DNA of 64,000 nucleotides from Dendrophyllia cribrosa (Eukaryota > Cnidaria > Anthozoa > Scleractinia > Dendrophylliidae): NCBI GenBank assembly GCA_024195265.1, contig JAJLRJ010000005.1:46019587-46083586 (forward strand), given 5' to 3'. The translations under genes and the position numbers were made by a program. Each line of letters opens with the position of its first letter. Position 1 is the stretch's first letter. The notes under the pieces are model-generated. The model had not been told where the DNA came from, ran no database searches, and worked only from the letters and a program-made list of their open reading frames with translations. Shown here in pieces: positions 44,301-53,711 of the stretch.

Positions 44301-44802
44301 TAGATAATGGCTTCTAACTTTTGGAATATATTTTTGGAATACCTTGACATAGTCTTATTGGATTTAATTAATAATTGCATAATGGCCATATGCATAACTG
44401 CTGATTCCATCTTCTTGCAGATATCTTTTGTCATCAAAACAACTGAGTGATACTTTATTGATTTCATAACTTCCTAATTGATGGTTTTGACTTCTGATTG
44501 TTTTCATTCTATTTTATTGTGAGGAAATGAGTCATCAGATTGTAAACAGGATGGAGTTATCGGTGTGTGACATTCTCGGAAAAAACAGGGGAAGCCCCCT
44601 ATGAAATGAGTCGTCACTATAGCTATTGTTTCAGATCACGAGAGAAAATATTTTCAACATATTATGGGGTTTGATTTAACTTTACAAGATCTCTCAACTT
44701 TGCCCGGTCTGTTCTAAACTCAATAAAACGCTGTTTATCCATCAGTGATATCAAAGGTGTGCGAAATATTATGCCTTCCACTCTTGTTTATATTGGTTCA
44801 GT

Positions 44803-44921
44803 TTCCCACGCGTGGGAATATTTATTGTTTCATCACCTTTTATGACAGCTTCCATGATTAGCATTTGGATTAAAAATAACATCTACGCAATGGAACACAG
44901 ATAGTTTCCCACGCGTGGGAA
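44803..44921. promoter_or_regulatory. Two copies of a perfect 16-bp palindrome upstream of the VLTF3-like gene
   Basis: TTCCCACGCGTGGGAA occurs at 44803-44818 and 44906-44921, each followed by TATTTATTG. They lie 150-270 bp before the start codon at 45071. A dimeric DNA-binding factor could use them, as operator or origin sites. The half-site resembles E2F/MluI-box motifs, which is only a resemblance. Confidence 0.5.
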
Positions 44922-45070
44922 TATTTATTGTGAGGAAATGACATCGTTCGGTAGCAATAAATTCGCGTTAGCCGATTTTTACATGTTCGCTATTTTTGTT
45001 TTCTGGGAATTTAGACACGCGCCGCTTATAGCTATTGTTTTAAAAATATTATCTCATATAATAGTATAGA

Positions 45071-45643
45071 ATGAATTGTGATGAGATAATTCACGATGAG
45101 TTGAAAGCAATGGGTAATTTTATTTGTGATTTTTGTGACGTAAAATTAGTAGAAGTTGATAGTAGTGTGAGAGTGGTCGAGTCATGTTGTAGTGAACAAG
45201 ATATAAATAATATAGATGGCATGAGTGTTTGTCTAAATTGTGGTTCCGTACATGGATATAATTATGTTAAAGAGTATGTTAATTTTTATGAGAGTATGTA
45301 TAAAATACGGCGAAAATCGGTATATCATCGGGAATATCATATCCAAAACACAATAAATAAAATCTGTAGCCAACACAAATTACAGATATTAAACAATAAT
45401 AGAACTAAAATCATGAAAATTTTTGAGGAGATAGATAAAATTTTGCCACAGATAAATGGAAACCGAAAACGTATGATAAATATTGATTACATTTTAAAAC
45501 AATTATTTAAGATGTTAAAATCGCCAATTGAAAATGATATACCTTTATCTAAATCGAAAAGAACATTAACTTGCTATAAACAATATTGGGATAATATCCT
45601 ATTGTTAATAGGTGATCAAATACAAACAATTATTAATAAATGA
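45071..45643 (+). CDS. VLTF3-like late transcription factor
   Basis: 190 residues. Paired cysteines at C19/C22, C39/C40 and C54/C57 form the zinc-ribbon-like N-terminus. YKIRRKSVYHREYH (77-90) and DIPLSKSKRTLTCYKQYWDN near the end match the pattern I associate with poxvirus/NCLDV VLTF3-like factors, which activate late viral promoters. The frame is intact. An AT-rich CATATAATAGTATAGA lies just before ATG, like the other viral gene starts here. It converges with the membrane protein gene at 45727. Confidence 0.6.
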   Translation: MNCDEIIHDELKAMGNFICDFCDVKLVEVDSSVRVVESCCSEQDINNIDGMSVCLNCGSVHGYNYVKEYVNFYESMYKIRRKSVYHREYHIQNTINKICSQHKLQILNNNRTKIMKIFEEIDKILPQINGNRKRMINIDYILKQLFKMLKSPIENDIPLSKSKRTLTCYKQYWDNILLLIGDQIQTIINK

Positions 45644-45726
45644 TCCAATATCGTCATGCAAAGGGGGTTTTCCCTATGAATGAGTTATTGAATGAAAAGT
45701 TTGTTAGTAAAATTTACTCTACAAGT

Positions 45727-46215
45727 TTACTCGGAAGTGAATTTTTTATCATATTGTTTCGCAAATTTTTCATCAAGAGTACAAAGATCAATTATCGTTT
45801 CGTCTAGCAACCTCATATTATTGATAAAATTGATATGGTTAAATTGCATTCCTCTTAAAAAAGACCGTAAATCAACGAGTACCTTCTCATATGTTGTGTA
45901 TGCAAATTTAGACATTTCTATTTTTCTTTTATAGTTTTTAATTTCGCTGTATGTCTTAATCAATAAACCACTACCACTAATTACTCCTAAAATAATAGGG
46001 TTCAATGTTATTGAACCAGCTATTGTACCAATGGATATTAAAGAAACTGATGATAAATTAATAGCTAAATTCAATCTCTTGAAATATTTGAAAGCCTTCT
46101 TATAGCACCAAAAACGCTTGTGATAAAATCGATATAATGCTTTGATTTCAGATAGTTTTTCTTTGCTGATGCTTTTATCAATATGATTAAAATTGAAGAT
46201 GTCTGTTTCAGTCAT
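45727..46215 (-). CDS. Two-helix membrane protein (SLATT-like architecture)
   Basis: 162 residues. An N-terminal charged helix (KEKLSEIKALYRFYHKRFWC) is followed by two hydrophobic helices at about 50-69 (LAINLSSVSLISIGTIAGSI) and 71-88, then a long amphipathic helix (MSKFAYTTYEKVLVDLRSFL). The layout resembles SLATT-type membrane proteins; function unknown. Its N-terminal IFNFNHIDK motif recurs in the gene starting at 63919 and in a remnant at 63399, so it is a multicopy family of this element. Confidence 0.6.
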   Translation of the reverse strand: MTETDIFNFNHIDKSISKEKLSEIKALYRFYHKRFWCYKKAFKYFKRLNLAINLSSVSLISIGTIAGSITLNPIILGVISGSGLLIKTYSEIKNYKRKIEMSKFAYTTYEKVLVDLRSFLRGMQFNHINFINNMRLLDETIIDLCTLDEKFAKQYDKKFTSE

Positions 46216-46242
46216 TTATATTATATATTTGGATAATAATAA

Positions 46243-46644
46243 TTAAATTTTAGGATTTGAAATGAGGCAATATAATAATCCAGAGATTTGACCCATTATT
46301 GGAGATCTTTTTAATTTCTTCGGTATTGAAAGGCAGCAATATGTGTATCCAGGCCCCTTTTCATAGTCATTGTAAAATCTTCCAAATGCATCATGAAAAA
46401 TAGCATGTTTAATTAAAAATTGGTAATTGGTATTTAGAGTACAAGAACCTGGTCCTATTAATCCAATGTCAGAGTGTTTTTCTAATATTTGGTTAAATAA
46501 TATTGGCTTATTCAAATAGTTAACGTACAAAAAGTGATATATTAAAGCCGATTTTAATATTTCATCTTTAGTATTAGGATGTAGGTTTTTTTGGGTTGTG
46601 AAAAATTTATTACAAAAATTAATTGACTGTGCAAGAATTGACAT
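46243..46644 (-). CDS. Conserved hypothetical protein, intact copy
   Basis: 133 residues with FCNKFFTTQKNLHPNTKDEI, LEKHSDIGLIGPGS and PIMGQISGLLYCLISN. No family recognised. A near-identical copy at 63499 is broken by a 29-bp deletion, so this left copy shows the intact form. It lies between the inverted fibre head and the membrane protein, the same order as at the right end. Confidence 0.6.
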   Translation of the reverse strand: MSILAQSINFCNKFFTTQKNLHPNTKDEILKSALIYHFLYVNYLNKPILFNQILEKHSDIGLIGPGSCTLNTNYQFLIKHAIFHDAFGRFYNDYEKGPGYTYCCLSIPKKLKRSPIMGQISGLLYCLISNPKI

Positions 46645-46676
46645 TTATATATATCAATATATTAGATAATTATATA

Positions 46677-47270
46677 TTAAAACTCTTCAAAAAGTACACT
46701 GATATGGCAATTATAAGGTGCATATGTAATATGATCAATTGATAGTAATTTGATTCGTACAACTGTATCTTCATTGAAATTGATAACTGATGACGCTATA
46801 TTGAAAGTGTAATAAATTTTATTCGATGCTTTATTCCAATTTTGGGGTCCAAATGAATTGTTACCGATTAATATAACCATTTTTTTGTATCCTTCAGGCG
46901 GTTTATTGTCCAATATCATCAACCATAATTTTACTAATTTCAAATTAACTAATGCAATAAATGATGATGAACCGTTGAACATTATATCACGACTGTTCTT
47001 ATTTTTCATATAATTGCCTAAAAATATGAATTTATTTTTCAGTTTTGGTAAACCAATTAGGTTTCTACCATTTAAATCAATATCAGTCTCCATAACCATT
47101 TTTCCATTTTCAATTACAAAAACAGTATCAAATACATCTGGATCGACACTCGAGACATGTTCTTGAACACCATAAACGATTAGATGTGCTTTATTTGTAT
47201 TTCCTTTTGTTATTCTTCCATGAAGATCTATCATTATATATTCAGGTGGAGAGACCTGCCATTTGTGTAA
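46677..47270 (-). pseudogene. Inverted, headless-stalk copy of the fibre C-terminal domain
   Basis: 594 bp aligns without gaps to 62803-63396, the last 197 codons of the fibre gene, in opposite orientation, with roughly nine in ten residues the same by eye. The frame is open, but homology starts exactly at the edge of palindrome B, so stalk, start codon and promoter are missing. It includes the DIDLNGRNLIGLPKL motif and ends at an equivalent stop. Confidence 0.85.
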
Positions 47271-47346
47271 GTAGTTATAGGGTTGGGGGTTCCAGACCAG
47301 CTTCAAAGAAACTGGTCTGTAACAAACCCAACCCAATATAACTACT
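47270..47346. other. Palindrome B, 77 bp (hairpin or cruciform)
   Basis: Outer arms AGTAGTTATAGGGTTGGG and CCCAACCCAATATAACTACT pair except for two extra bases. Inner arms AGACCAG and CTGGTCT form a second stem. It shares the GTTGGGGGT...AAACCCAAC core and the following ACTGCCATAT with palindrome A, while other paired positions differ in a compensated way. It lies between the fibre fragment and the zinc-finger half gene. Confidence 0.85.
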
Positions 47347-47393
47347 GCCATATGCTGGCTTATAGCTAGTGTCAAGCCAGTTTTATTGAATAA

Positions 47394-47536
47394 TTAATCT
47401 ATATATACTATTCGCATATGTTGTATTCTATAGTTTATTATGTGCTTTTTTGTTTTGATATGACAGGATTTTCCAGCCAGTGTATAATTTTTATTATTTT
47501 TACATATATCACAAAACCACTCTTTGTTTAACATAT
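47394..47536 (-). pseudogene. C-terminal half of a split AT-hook/zinc-finger gene
   Basis: The minus-strand frame contains a C2H2-type finger: FCDICKNNKNYTL followed by a KSCHIKTKKH helix, ending at 47394. An ATG at 47534 would give a 46-residue protein by itself. However, the frame is continuous, across the AATT duplication, with the AT-hook half at 53150-53234 on the other side of the 5.6-kb insertion. The insertion removes its promoter and N-terminus. Confidence 0.7.
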
Positions 47537-47540
47537 AATT

Positions 47541-47943
47541 GAAGGGCTCCCTGCAATAACGTCCTCAGTGCGTTTTTGGAAAATTTTCACGGAAATCCTG
47601 GATTTTTGGCCTCCAAAGGGACTCACTTGCCAAAATTATGACTGGATCATGTACATATGACTGAAAGGATTTAATCCAGGTCAACAAATCTTCTATCTTC
47701 AAACAGAATAATTTTTTATTTTGAAAAGATAAATAGGGTGTCCTGGGAGCCATAGGGTGTCATAGGGGCCCAAAACATTTTCTCAAAGATGTGGATTTTC
47801 TTCCCCATTTTGGAGCTGTTTTAAGTACCTTAACAATAATAAATCATTAATTTGACAAAACTGTGCTTTAAAAGGCCTAAAACATACAATTTTAGTGAAA
47901 GTTACCAAAAACGCACTCAGGACGTTGTTGCAGGGAGCCCTTC
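47541..47943. mobile_element. 403-bp inverted-repeat MITE, copy 1
   Basis: Ends GAAGGGCTCCCTGCAATAAC and the complement ...TTGCAGGGAGCCCTTC. Inverted arms are about 39 bp with three mismatches. Outer left flank AATT. Confidence 0.9.
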
Positions 47944-48389
47944 ATATAAAAGCTGGACACTTTCAAATTTGTTCCAGCAATTTCTCTGAGACCCTTCATC
48001 CGATGGACTTCAAACTTTGTCAGACTCATTTGCCAGATAAGAGGTAATTGTCCATTAAAAATCAGCGAAATCGGAGAAACATTTTTTTTTCCATTTTTCC
48101 ATACATTCCCTATAAATTTAGAAGAAATGTATGGAAAAAATTGAGTTCCTTCGATTACCCTCATTTTTGGTGGAATGTTAGCTCTCGTCTAGAAAATAAG
48201 ATTGGTAAAGTTTGAAGTCCATCGGATGAGAGGTCTAAGATAAATCGCTGGAACAAATTTTGAAAATATCCAGTCTTTTTATTTGAAAGCGCGTGACTGA
48301 CAAAATACTGAAATTATTCAAAAATTGCCGTTTCTTCGCCACGGACTTGTGTTTAGACAAGTGTGGTAAAGCACTGTTGGTTCGTTTCA

Positions 48390-48840
48390 CTCCTTTTAAA
48401 CCACTCAAGTTGTTTGTTTCACTCGAAAAAAACGCAAGTTGTTAGTTTCACTGCCGTTAAACCACTCAAATTGTTCGTTTCACTCGAAAAAAACGCATGT
48501 TGTTAGTTTCACTGCCTTTAAACCACTCAAATTGTTTGTTTCACTCGAAAAAAACGCATGTTGTTAGTTTCACTGCCTTTAAACCACTCAAATTGTTTGT
48601 TTCACTCGAAAAAAACGCATGTTGTTAGTTTCACTGCCTTTAAACCACTCAAATTGTTTGTTTCACTCGAAAAAAAACGCATGTTGTTAGTTTCACTGCC
48701 TTTAAACCACTCAAATTGTTCGTTTCACTCGAAAAAAACGCATGTTGTTTGTTTCACTGCCTTTAAACCACTCAAATTGTTCGTTTCACTCGAAAAAAAC
48801 GCATGTTGTTAGTTTCACTGCCTTTAAAGAGAGTACCCAA
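48390..48840. repeat. 60-bp minisatellite (array unit 1)
   Basis: About seven copies of a unit containing GTTTCACTGCCTTTAAACCA and GTTTCACTCGAAAAAAACGC. An eight-A variant (GAAAAAAAACGC) sits at a different unit here than in the second copy at 50993-51435, so the two arrays have exchanged or slipped since duplication. Confidence 0.9.
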
Positions 48841-50143
48841 TAAAGCAATTAAAAAAACAAGTTGTTCCTTTCATCAATAAAACTAAAAAAAGCACTGCAG
48901 CGTGTTGTCTTTGTGTACTATGTGCCGCTTGGGATTACTGTTATGAATACTGATCAAGTTAGACATTTGAAGGGCTGGGTGCATAACCGTCTCATGTCGA
49001 ACGTAAGGCCAGTTTTTTTATTTATTCTCGCTTAGATTTGCCTCCTCTTTGGCATTTGAACTACAAACTAATGGCAAAACATTGTTCAGAATTTCGTTTT
49101 TGAGAAATAAGGTATGCAAAAAAAGATAATTCCGTGTCTCTGCTCGAGAAAATGAATCCCTAAGTTTACACAAATTTCTCGATTTTATGCTGATTTTTCA
49201 CTTCACATGGCCAAGTTTCGGCCTGTATGCTAAATCCTGTTCAAGAAAAAAAAAACAATCCCGAACCAAAGTTCATACCCTCAAAATCGCTCCATTTTAT
49301 CGCCAATACTGGTCAGCCATGCTTAGTTTTGCGGACCTCCTAGGAATTAGCGCTCCCGGTTCTCCGCTGCCGGCTCACAGCCTTTGCCTGCCTTTCCCAA
49401 TTTCGGCCGGCCAGCAAGAACTCACTTTGAGCGGCCCAAAGCTGTATTTCAAGTGCCCGAACACGCACAGCGAGCCTCTGTGCCACTGTCGCAAAGCATG
49501 TCGGGAAATTCTATGGCAAATCCGAAATGGAGTTCCCGCCCGAAAATTATAGCAAAATATTATAAGTCTGGAAGCACTTCGGATATCGGGCGTTTCGACC
49601 ACGGCACGGGATGGCAAATGGGCCACAACTCACAACACTGCCCCTTTTCTGATCCGAAATGATTGCAGACTTTCCCGCCGGCTCGCCTTGTCCACCAAGG
49701 TCCATTTTTCACGAGCGCTAAATGGCGCTTTAGACACGAGGTATGACAAGAAACACGACTCGTTTCTTTGAGAGGTGCTAGAGACTTAAGGATTTCCGGA
49801 CTTCATGATGTCCTTCCATCGCCGAGCGGGCCTGAAACATGGCTTAAACCAGCGCTCAACTACTGAGTTGTTCGCTGTTCAGCCATGTTGTCGCAAGTGG
49901 CGAACACGATCGATAAGCCCGCCGTTCAGGTCGTTGGCGCGGGTCAGGAGTATTGCGGTCGCATATTCTCACGGCCAGTCTGTTTTGTTTATAATAATGG
50001 CGTCGTTTTGAGTTCTTCCAACTTACGTTCTATGCAGTTTTGGATGTAACTAGGCCCGGAATGTACAGTCAAAGCACTAGAGGGCCAGAACTCTGCTTTT
50101 TTCTCAGGTGAACTTTGTCAAACTCCTTAGGGTTAGTCCATTT

Positions 50144-50546
50144 GAAGGGCTCCCTGCAATAACGTCCTCAGTGCGTTTTTGGAAAATTTTCACGGAAATC
50201 CTGGATTTTTGGCCTCCAAAGGGACTCACTTGCCAAAATTATGACTGGATCATGTACATATGACTGAAAGGATTTAATCCAGGTCAACAAATCTTCTATC
50301 TTCAAACAGAATAATTTTTTATTTTGAAAAGATAAATAGGGTGTCCTGGGAGCCATAGGGTGTCATAGGGGCCCAAAACATTTTCTCAAAGATGTGGATT
50401 TTCTTCCCCATTTTGGAGCTGTTTTAAGTACCTTAACAATAATAAATCATTAATTTGACAAAACTGTGCTTTAAAAGGCCTAAAACATACAATTTTAGTG
50501 AAAGTTACCAAAAACGCACTCAGGACGTTGTTGCAGGGAGCCCTTC
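50144..50546. mobile_element. 403-bp inverted-repeat MITE, copy 2
   Basis: Same ends and length as copy 1. It is the shared junction between the two 2.2-kb segments, as expected from unequal crossing-over between flanking MITEs. Confidence 0.9.
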
Positions 50547-50992
50547 ATATAAAAGCTGGACACTTTCAAATTTGTTCCAGCAATTTCTCTGAGACCCTTC
50601 ATCCGATGGACTTCAAACTTTGTCAGACTCATTTGCCAGATAAGAGGTAATTGTCCATTAAAAATCAGCGAAATCGGAGAAACATTTTTTTTTTCCATTT
50701 TTCCATACATTCCCTATAAATTTAGAAGAAATGTATGGAAAAAATTGAGTTCCTTCGATTACCCTCATTTTTGGTGGAATGTTAGCTCTCGTCTAGAAAA
50801 TAAGATTGGTAAAGTTTGAAGTCCATCGGATGAGAGGTCTAAGATAAATCGCTGGAACAAATTTTGAAAATATCCAGTCTTTTTATTTGAAAGCGCGTGA
50901 CTGACAAAATACTGAAATTATTCAAAAATTGCCGTTTCTTCGCCACGGACTTGTGTTTAGACAAGTGTGGTAAAGCACTGTTGGTTCGTTTC

Positions 50993-51435
50993 ACTCCTTT
51001 TAAACCACTCAAGTTGTTTGTTTCACTCGAAAAAAACGCAAGTTGTTAGTTTCACTGCCGTTAAACCACTCAAATTGTTCGTTTCACTCGAAAAAAACGC
51101 ATGTTGTTAGTTTCACTGCCTTTAAACCACTCAAATTGTTTGTTTCACTCGAAAAAAAACGCATGTTGTTAGTTTCACTGCCTTTAAACCACTCAAATTG
51201 TTTGTTTCACTCGAAAAAAACGCATGTTGTTAGTTTCACTGCCTTTAAACCACTCAAATTGTTTGTTTCACTCGAAAAAAACGCATGTTGTTAGTTTCAC
51301 TGCCTTTAAACCACTCAAATTGTTCGTTTCACTCGAAAAAAACGCATGTTGTTTGTTTCACTGCCTTTAAACCACTCAAATTGTTCGTTTCACTCGAAAA
51401 AAACGCATGTTGTTAGTTTCACTGCCTTTAAAGAG
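50993..51435. repeat. 60-bp minisatellite (array unit 2)
   Basis: Second copy of the minisatellite at 48390, 2603 bp downstream. Confidence 0.9.
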
Positions 51436-52746
51436 AGTACCCAATAAAGCAATTAAAAAAACAAGTTGTTCCTTTCATCAATAAAACTAAAAAAATCACT
51501 GCAGCGTGTTGTCTTTGTGTACTATGTGCCGCTTGGGATTACTGTTATGAATACTGATCAAGTTAGACATTTGAAGGGCTGGGTGCATAACCGTCTCATG
51601 TCGAACGTAAGGCCAGTTTTTTTATTTATTCTCGCTTAGATTTGCCTCCTCTTTGGCATTTGAACTACAAACTAATGGCAAAACATTGTTCAGAATTTCG
51701 TTTTTGAGAAATAAGGTATGCAAAAAAAGATAATTCCGTGTCTCTGCTCGAGAAAATGAATCCCTAAGTTTACACAAATTTCTCGATTTTTTGCTGATTT
51801 TTCACTTCACATGGCCAAGTTTCGGCCTGTATGCTAAATCCTGTTCAAGAAAAAAAAACAATCCCGAACCAAAGTTCATTCCCTTAAAATCGCTCCATTT
51901 TATCGCCAATACTGGTCAGCCATGCTTAGTTTTGCGGACCTCCTAGGAATTAGCGCTCCCGGTTCTCCGCTGCCGGCTCACAGCCTTTGCCTGCCTTTCC
52001 CAATTTCGGCCGGCCAGCAAGAACTCACTTTGAGCGGCCCAAAGCTGTATTTCAAGTGCCCGAACACGCACAGCGGGCCTCTGTGCCACTGTCGCAAAGC
52101 ATGTCGGGAAATTCTATGGCAAATCCGAAATGGAGTTCCCGCCCGAAAATTATAGCAAAATATTATAAGTCTGGAAGCACTTCGGATATCGGGCGTTTCG
52201 ACCACGGCACGGGATGGCAAATGGGCCACAACTCACAACACTGCCCCTTTTCTGATCCGAAATGATTGCAGACTTTCCCGCCGGCTCGCCTTGTCCACCA
52301 AGGTCCATTTTTCACGAGCGCTAAATGGCGCTTTAGACACGAGGTATGACAAGAAACACGACTCGTTTCTTTGAGAGGTGCTAGAGACTTAAGGATTTCC
52401 GGACTTCATGATGTCCTTCCATCGCCGAGCGGGCCTGAAACATGGCTTAAACCAGCGCTCAACTACTGAGTTGTTCGCTGTTCAGCCATGTTGTCGCAAG
52501 TGGCGAACACGATCGATAAGCCCGCCGTTCAGGTCGTTGGCGCGGGTCAGGAGTATTGCGGTCGCATATTCTCACGGCCAGTCTGTTTTGTTTATAATAA
52601 TGGCGTCGTTTTGAGTTCTTCCAACTTACGTTCTATGCAGTTTTGGATGTAACTAGGCCCGGAATGTACAGTCAAAGCACTAGAGGGCCAGAATTCTGCT
52701 TTTTTCTCAGGTGAACTTTGTCAAACTCCTTAGGGTTAGTCCATTT

Positions 52747-53149
52747 GAAGGGCTCCCTGCAATAACGTCCTCAGTGCGTTTTTGGAAAATTTTCACGGAA
52801 ATCCTGGATTTTTGGCCTCCAAAGGGACTCACTTGCCAAAATTATGACTGGATCATGTACATATGACTGAAAGGATTTAATCCAGGTCAACAAATCTTCT
52901 ATCTTCAAACAGAATAATTTTTTATTTTGAAAAGATAAATAGGGTGTCCTGGGAGCCATAGGGTGTCATAGGGGCCCAAAACATTTTCTCAAAGATGTGG
53001 ATTTTCTTCCCCATTTTGGAGCTGTTTTAAGTACCTTAACAATAATAAATCATTAATTTGACAAAACTGTGCTTTAAAAGGCCTAAAACATACAATTTTA
53101 GTGAAAGTTACCAAAAACGCACTCAGGACGTTGTTGCAGGGAGCCCTTC
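52747..53149. mobile_element. 403-bp inverted-repeat MITE, copy 3
   Basis: Third copy. The right outer flank is AATT, matching the left flank of copy 1. Confidence 0.9.
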
Positions 53150-53234
53150 AATTGGATTTATGGTTTTTTCTTTCTTCATCATTATAAATTTTTGGTCTGC
53201 CGCGACCTCTTTTTTTAATATTTTGATTTTCCAT
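53150..53234 (-). pseudogene. N-terminal half of the split AT-hook/zinc-finger gene
   Basis: ATG at 53234 (minus), then a basic KKRGRGRPKI segment, a classical AT-hook (GRP core) for minor-groove DNA binding. The frame runs into the MITE boundary at 53149 after 28 codons. The zinc-finger half is 5.6 kb away at 47394-47536 in the same frame. A viral DNA-binding or regulatory protein is likely. Confidence 0.7.
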
Positions 53235-53377
53235 TTATATATGATACTATAGATATTCTTTTAAATGGTTGCGTTTTAAATGCGGCCAGAAACATTTATA
53301 TTTTTGGCTGCAAAAAGCGAATGCAGAGTCAATCTGAGATATGGGCTACTTATAAATAACAATATCTCTTTAACCAT

Positions 53378-53701
53378 TTAAAACTGACATTCCTTAATCA
53401 AATTACATTGTTTGAGATCGGTGATATCATTAACTTTGGTTTTTTTCAATACATTACAATCTTCATCATATTTATTGTTTTTTATCTCATTACATATAAT
53501 CTTAAATAACTGTTTCAATGTGATATCTGCATCCATTTCATGTATTTTTTTATTATAAAGTTTCAATAGTTTTTCCTTATGTTGTAACATGTCTAACCTC
53601 TGTTCATTATCACGTATTTTATCATGAAGATAGTCTAATTCATCTTCGCAATCATGGATTTGAATTTTGATTCTTTTAATATATGTTTCAATATCACTCA
53701 T
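53378..53701 (-). CDS. Small coiled-coil protein
   Basis: 107 residues from the ATG at 53701. I prefer this to the ATG at 53728 because it follows the integrase stop and has the AT-rich TTAATATA gene-start motif just before it. Residues 5-45 (IKRIKIQIHDCEDELDYLHD...) form heptad-like coiled coil. No family recognised. It is the last intact gene of the leftward block. Confidence 0.55.
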   Translation of the reverse strand: MSDIETYIKRIKIQIHDCEDELDYLHDKIRDNEQRLDMLQHKEKLLKLYNKKIHEMDADITLKQLFKIICNEIKNNKYDEDCNVLKKTKVNDITDLKQCNLIKECQF

Positions 53702-53711
53702 TATATTAACA

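Larger units (their letters stand above)
47541..53149. mobile_element. Tandem composite transposon array (5.6 kb) inserted in the viral element
   Basis: Three copies of a 403-bp inverted-repeat element (47541-47943, 50144-50546, 52747-53149) enclose two copies of a 2.2-kb segment. The unit spacing is exactly 2603 bp twice, and the copies are nearly identical. The whole array is flanked by AATT (47537-47540 and 53150-53153), a 4-bp target duplication. Reading frames inside (including 49187-49662 and 51922-52265) are repeat-derived. The 2.2-kb segment contains a 60-bp minisatellite and a repeat also found at 21430 in host DNA. Confidence 0.9.

Noticed and set aside
45071..45643. Calling this protein a TFIIB-type general factor
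   Set aside because: Cysteine pairs would fit, but the downstream YHREYH and SKSKRT-x-CYKQYWD patterns fit VLTF3-like factors better and cyclin-like repeats are absent.
48558..51294. Two 84-codon frames of LLVSLPLNHSN repeats
   Set aside because: Translation of the 60-bp minisatellite inside the transposon array.
49187..52265. Paired 121/92/83-codon frames in each array unit
   Set aside because: Same dispersed repeat as at 21430 in host DNA, with stops in every copy. No evidence of a functional product.
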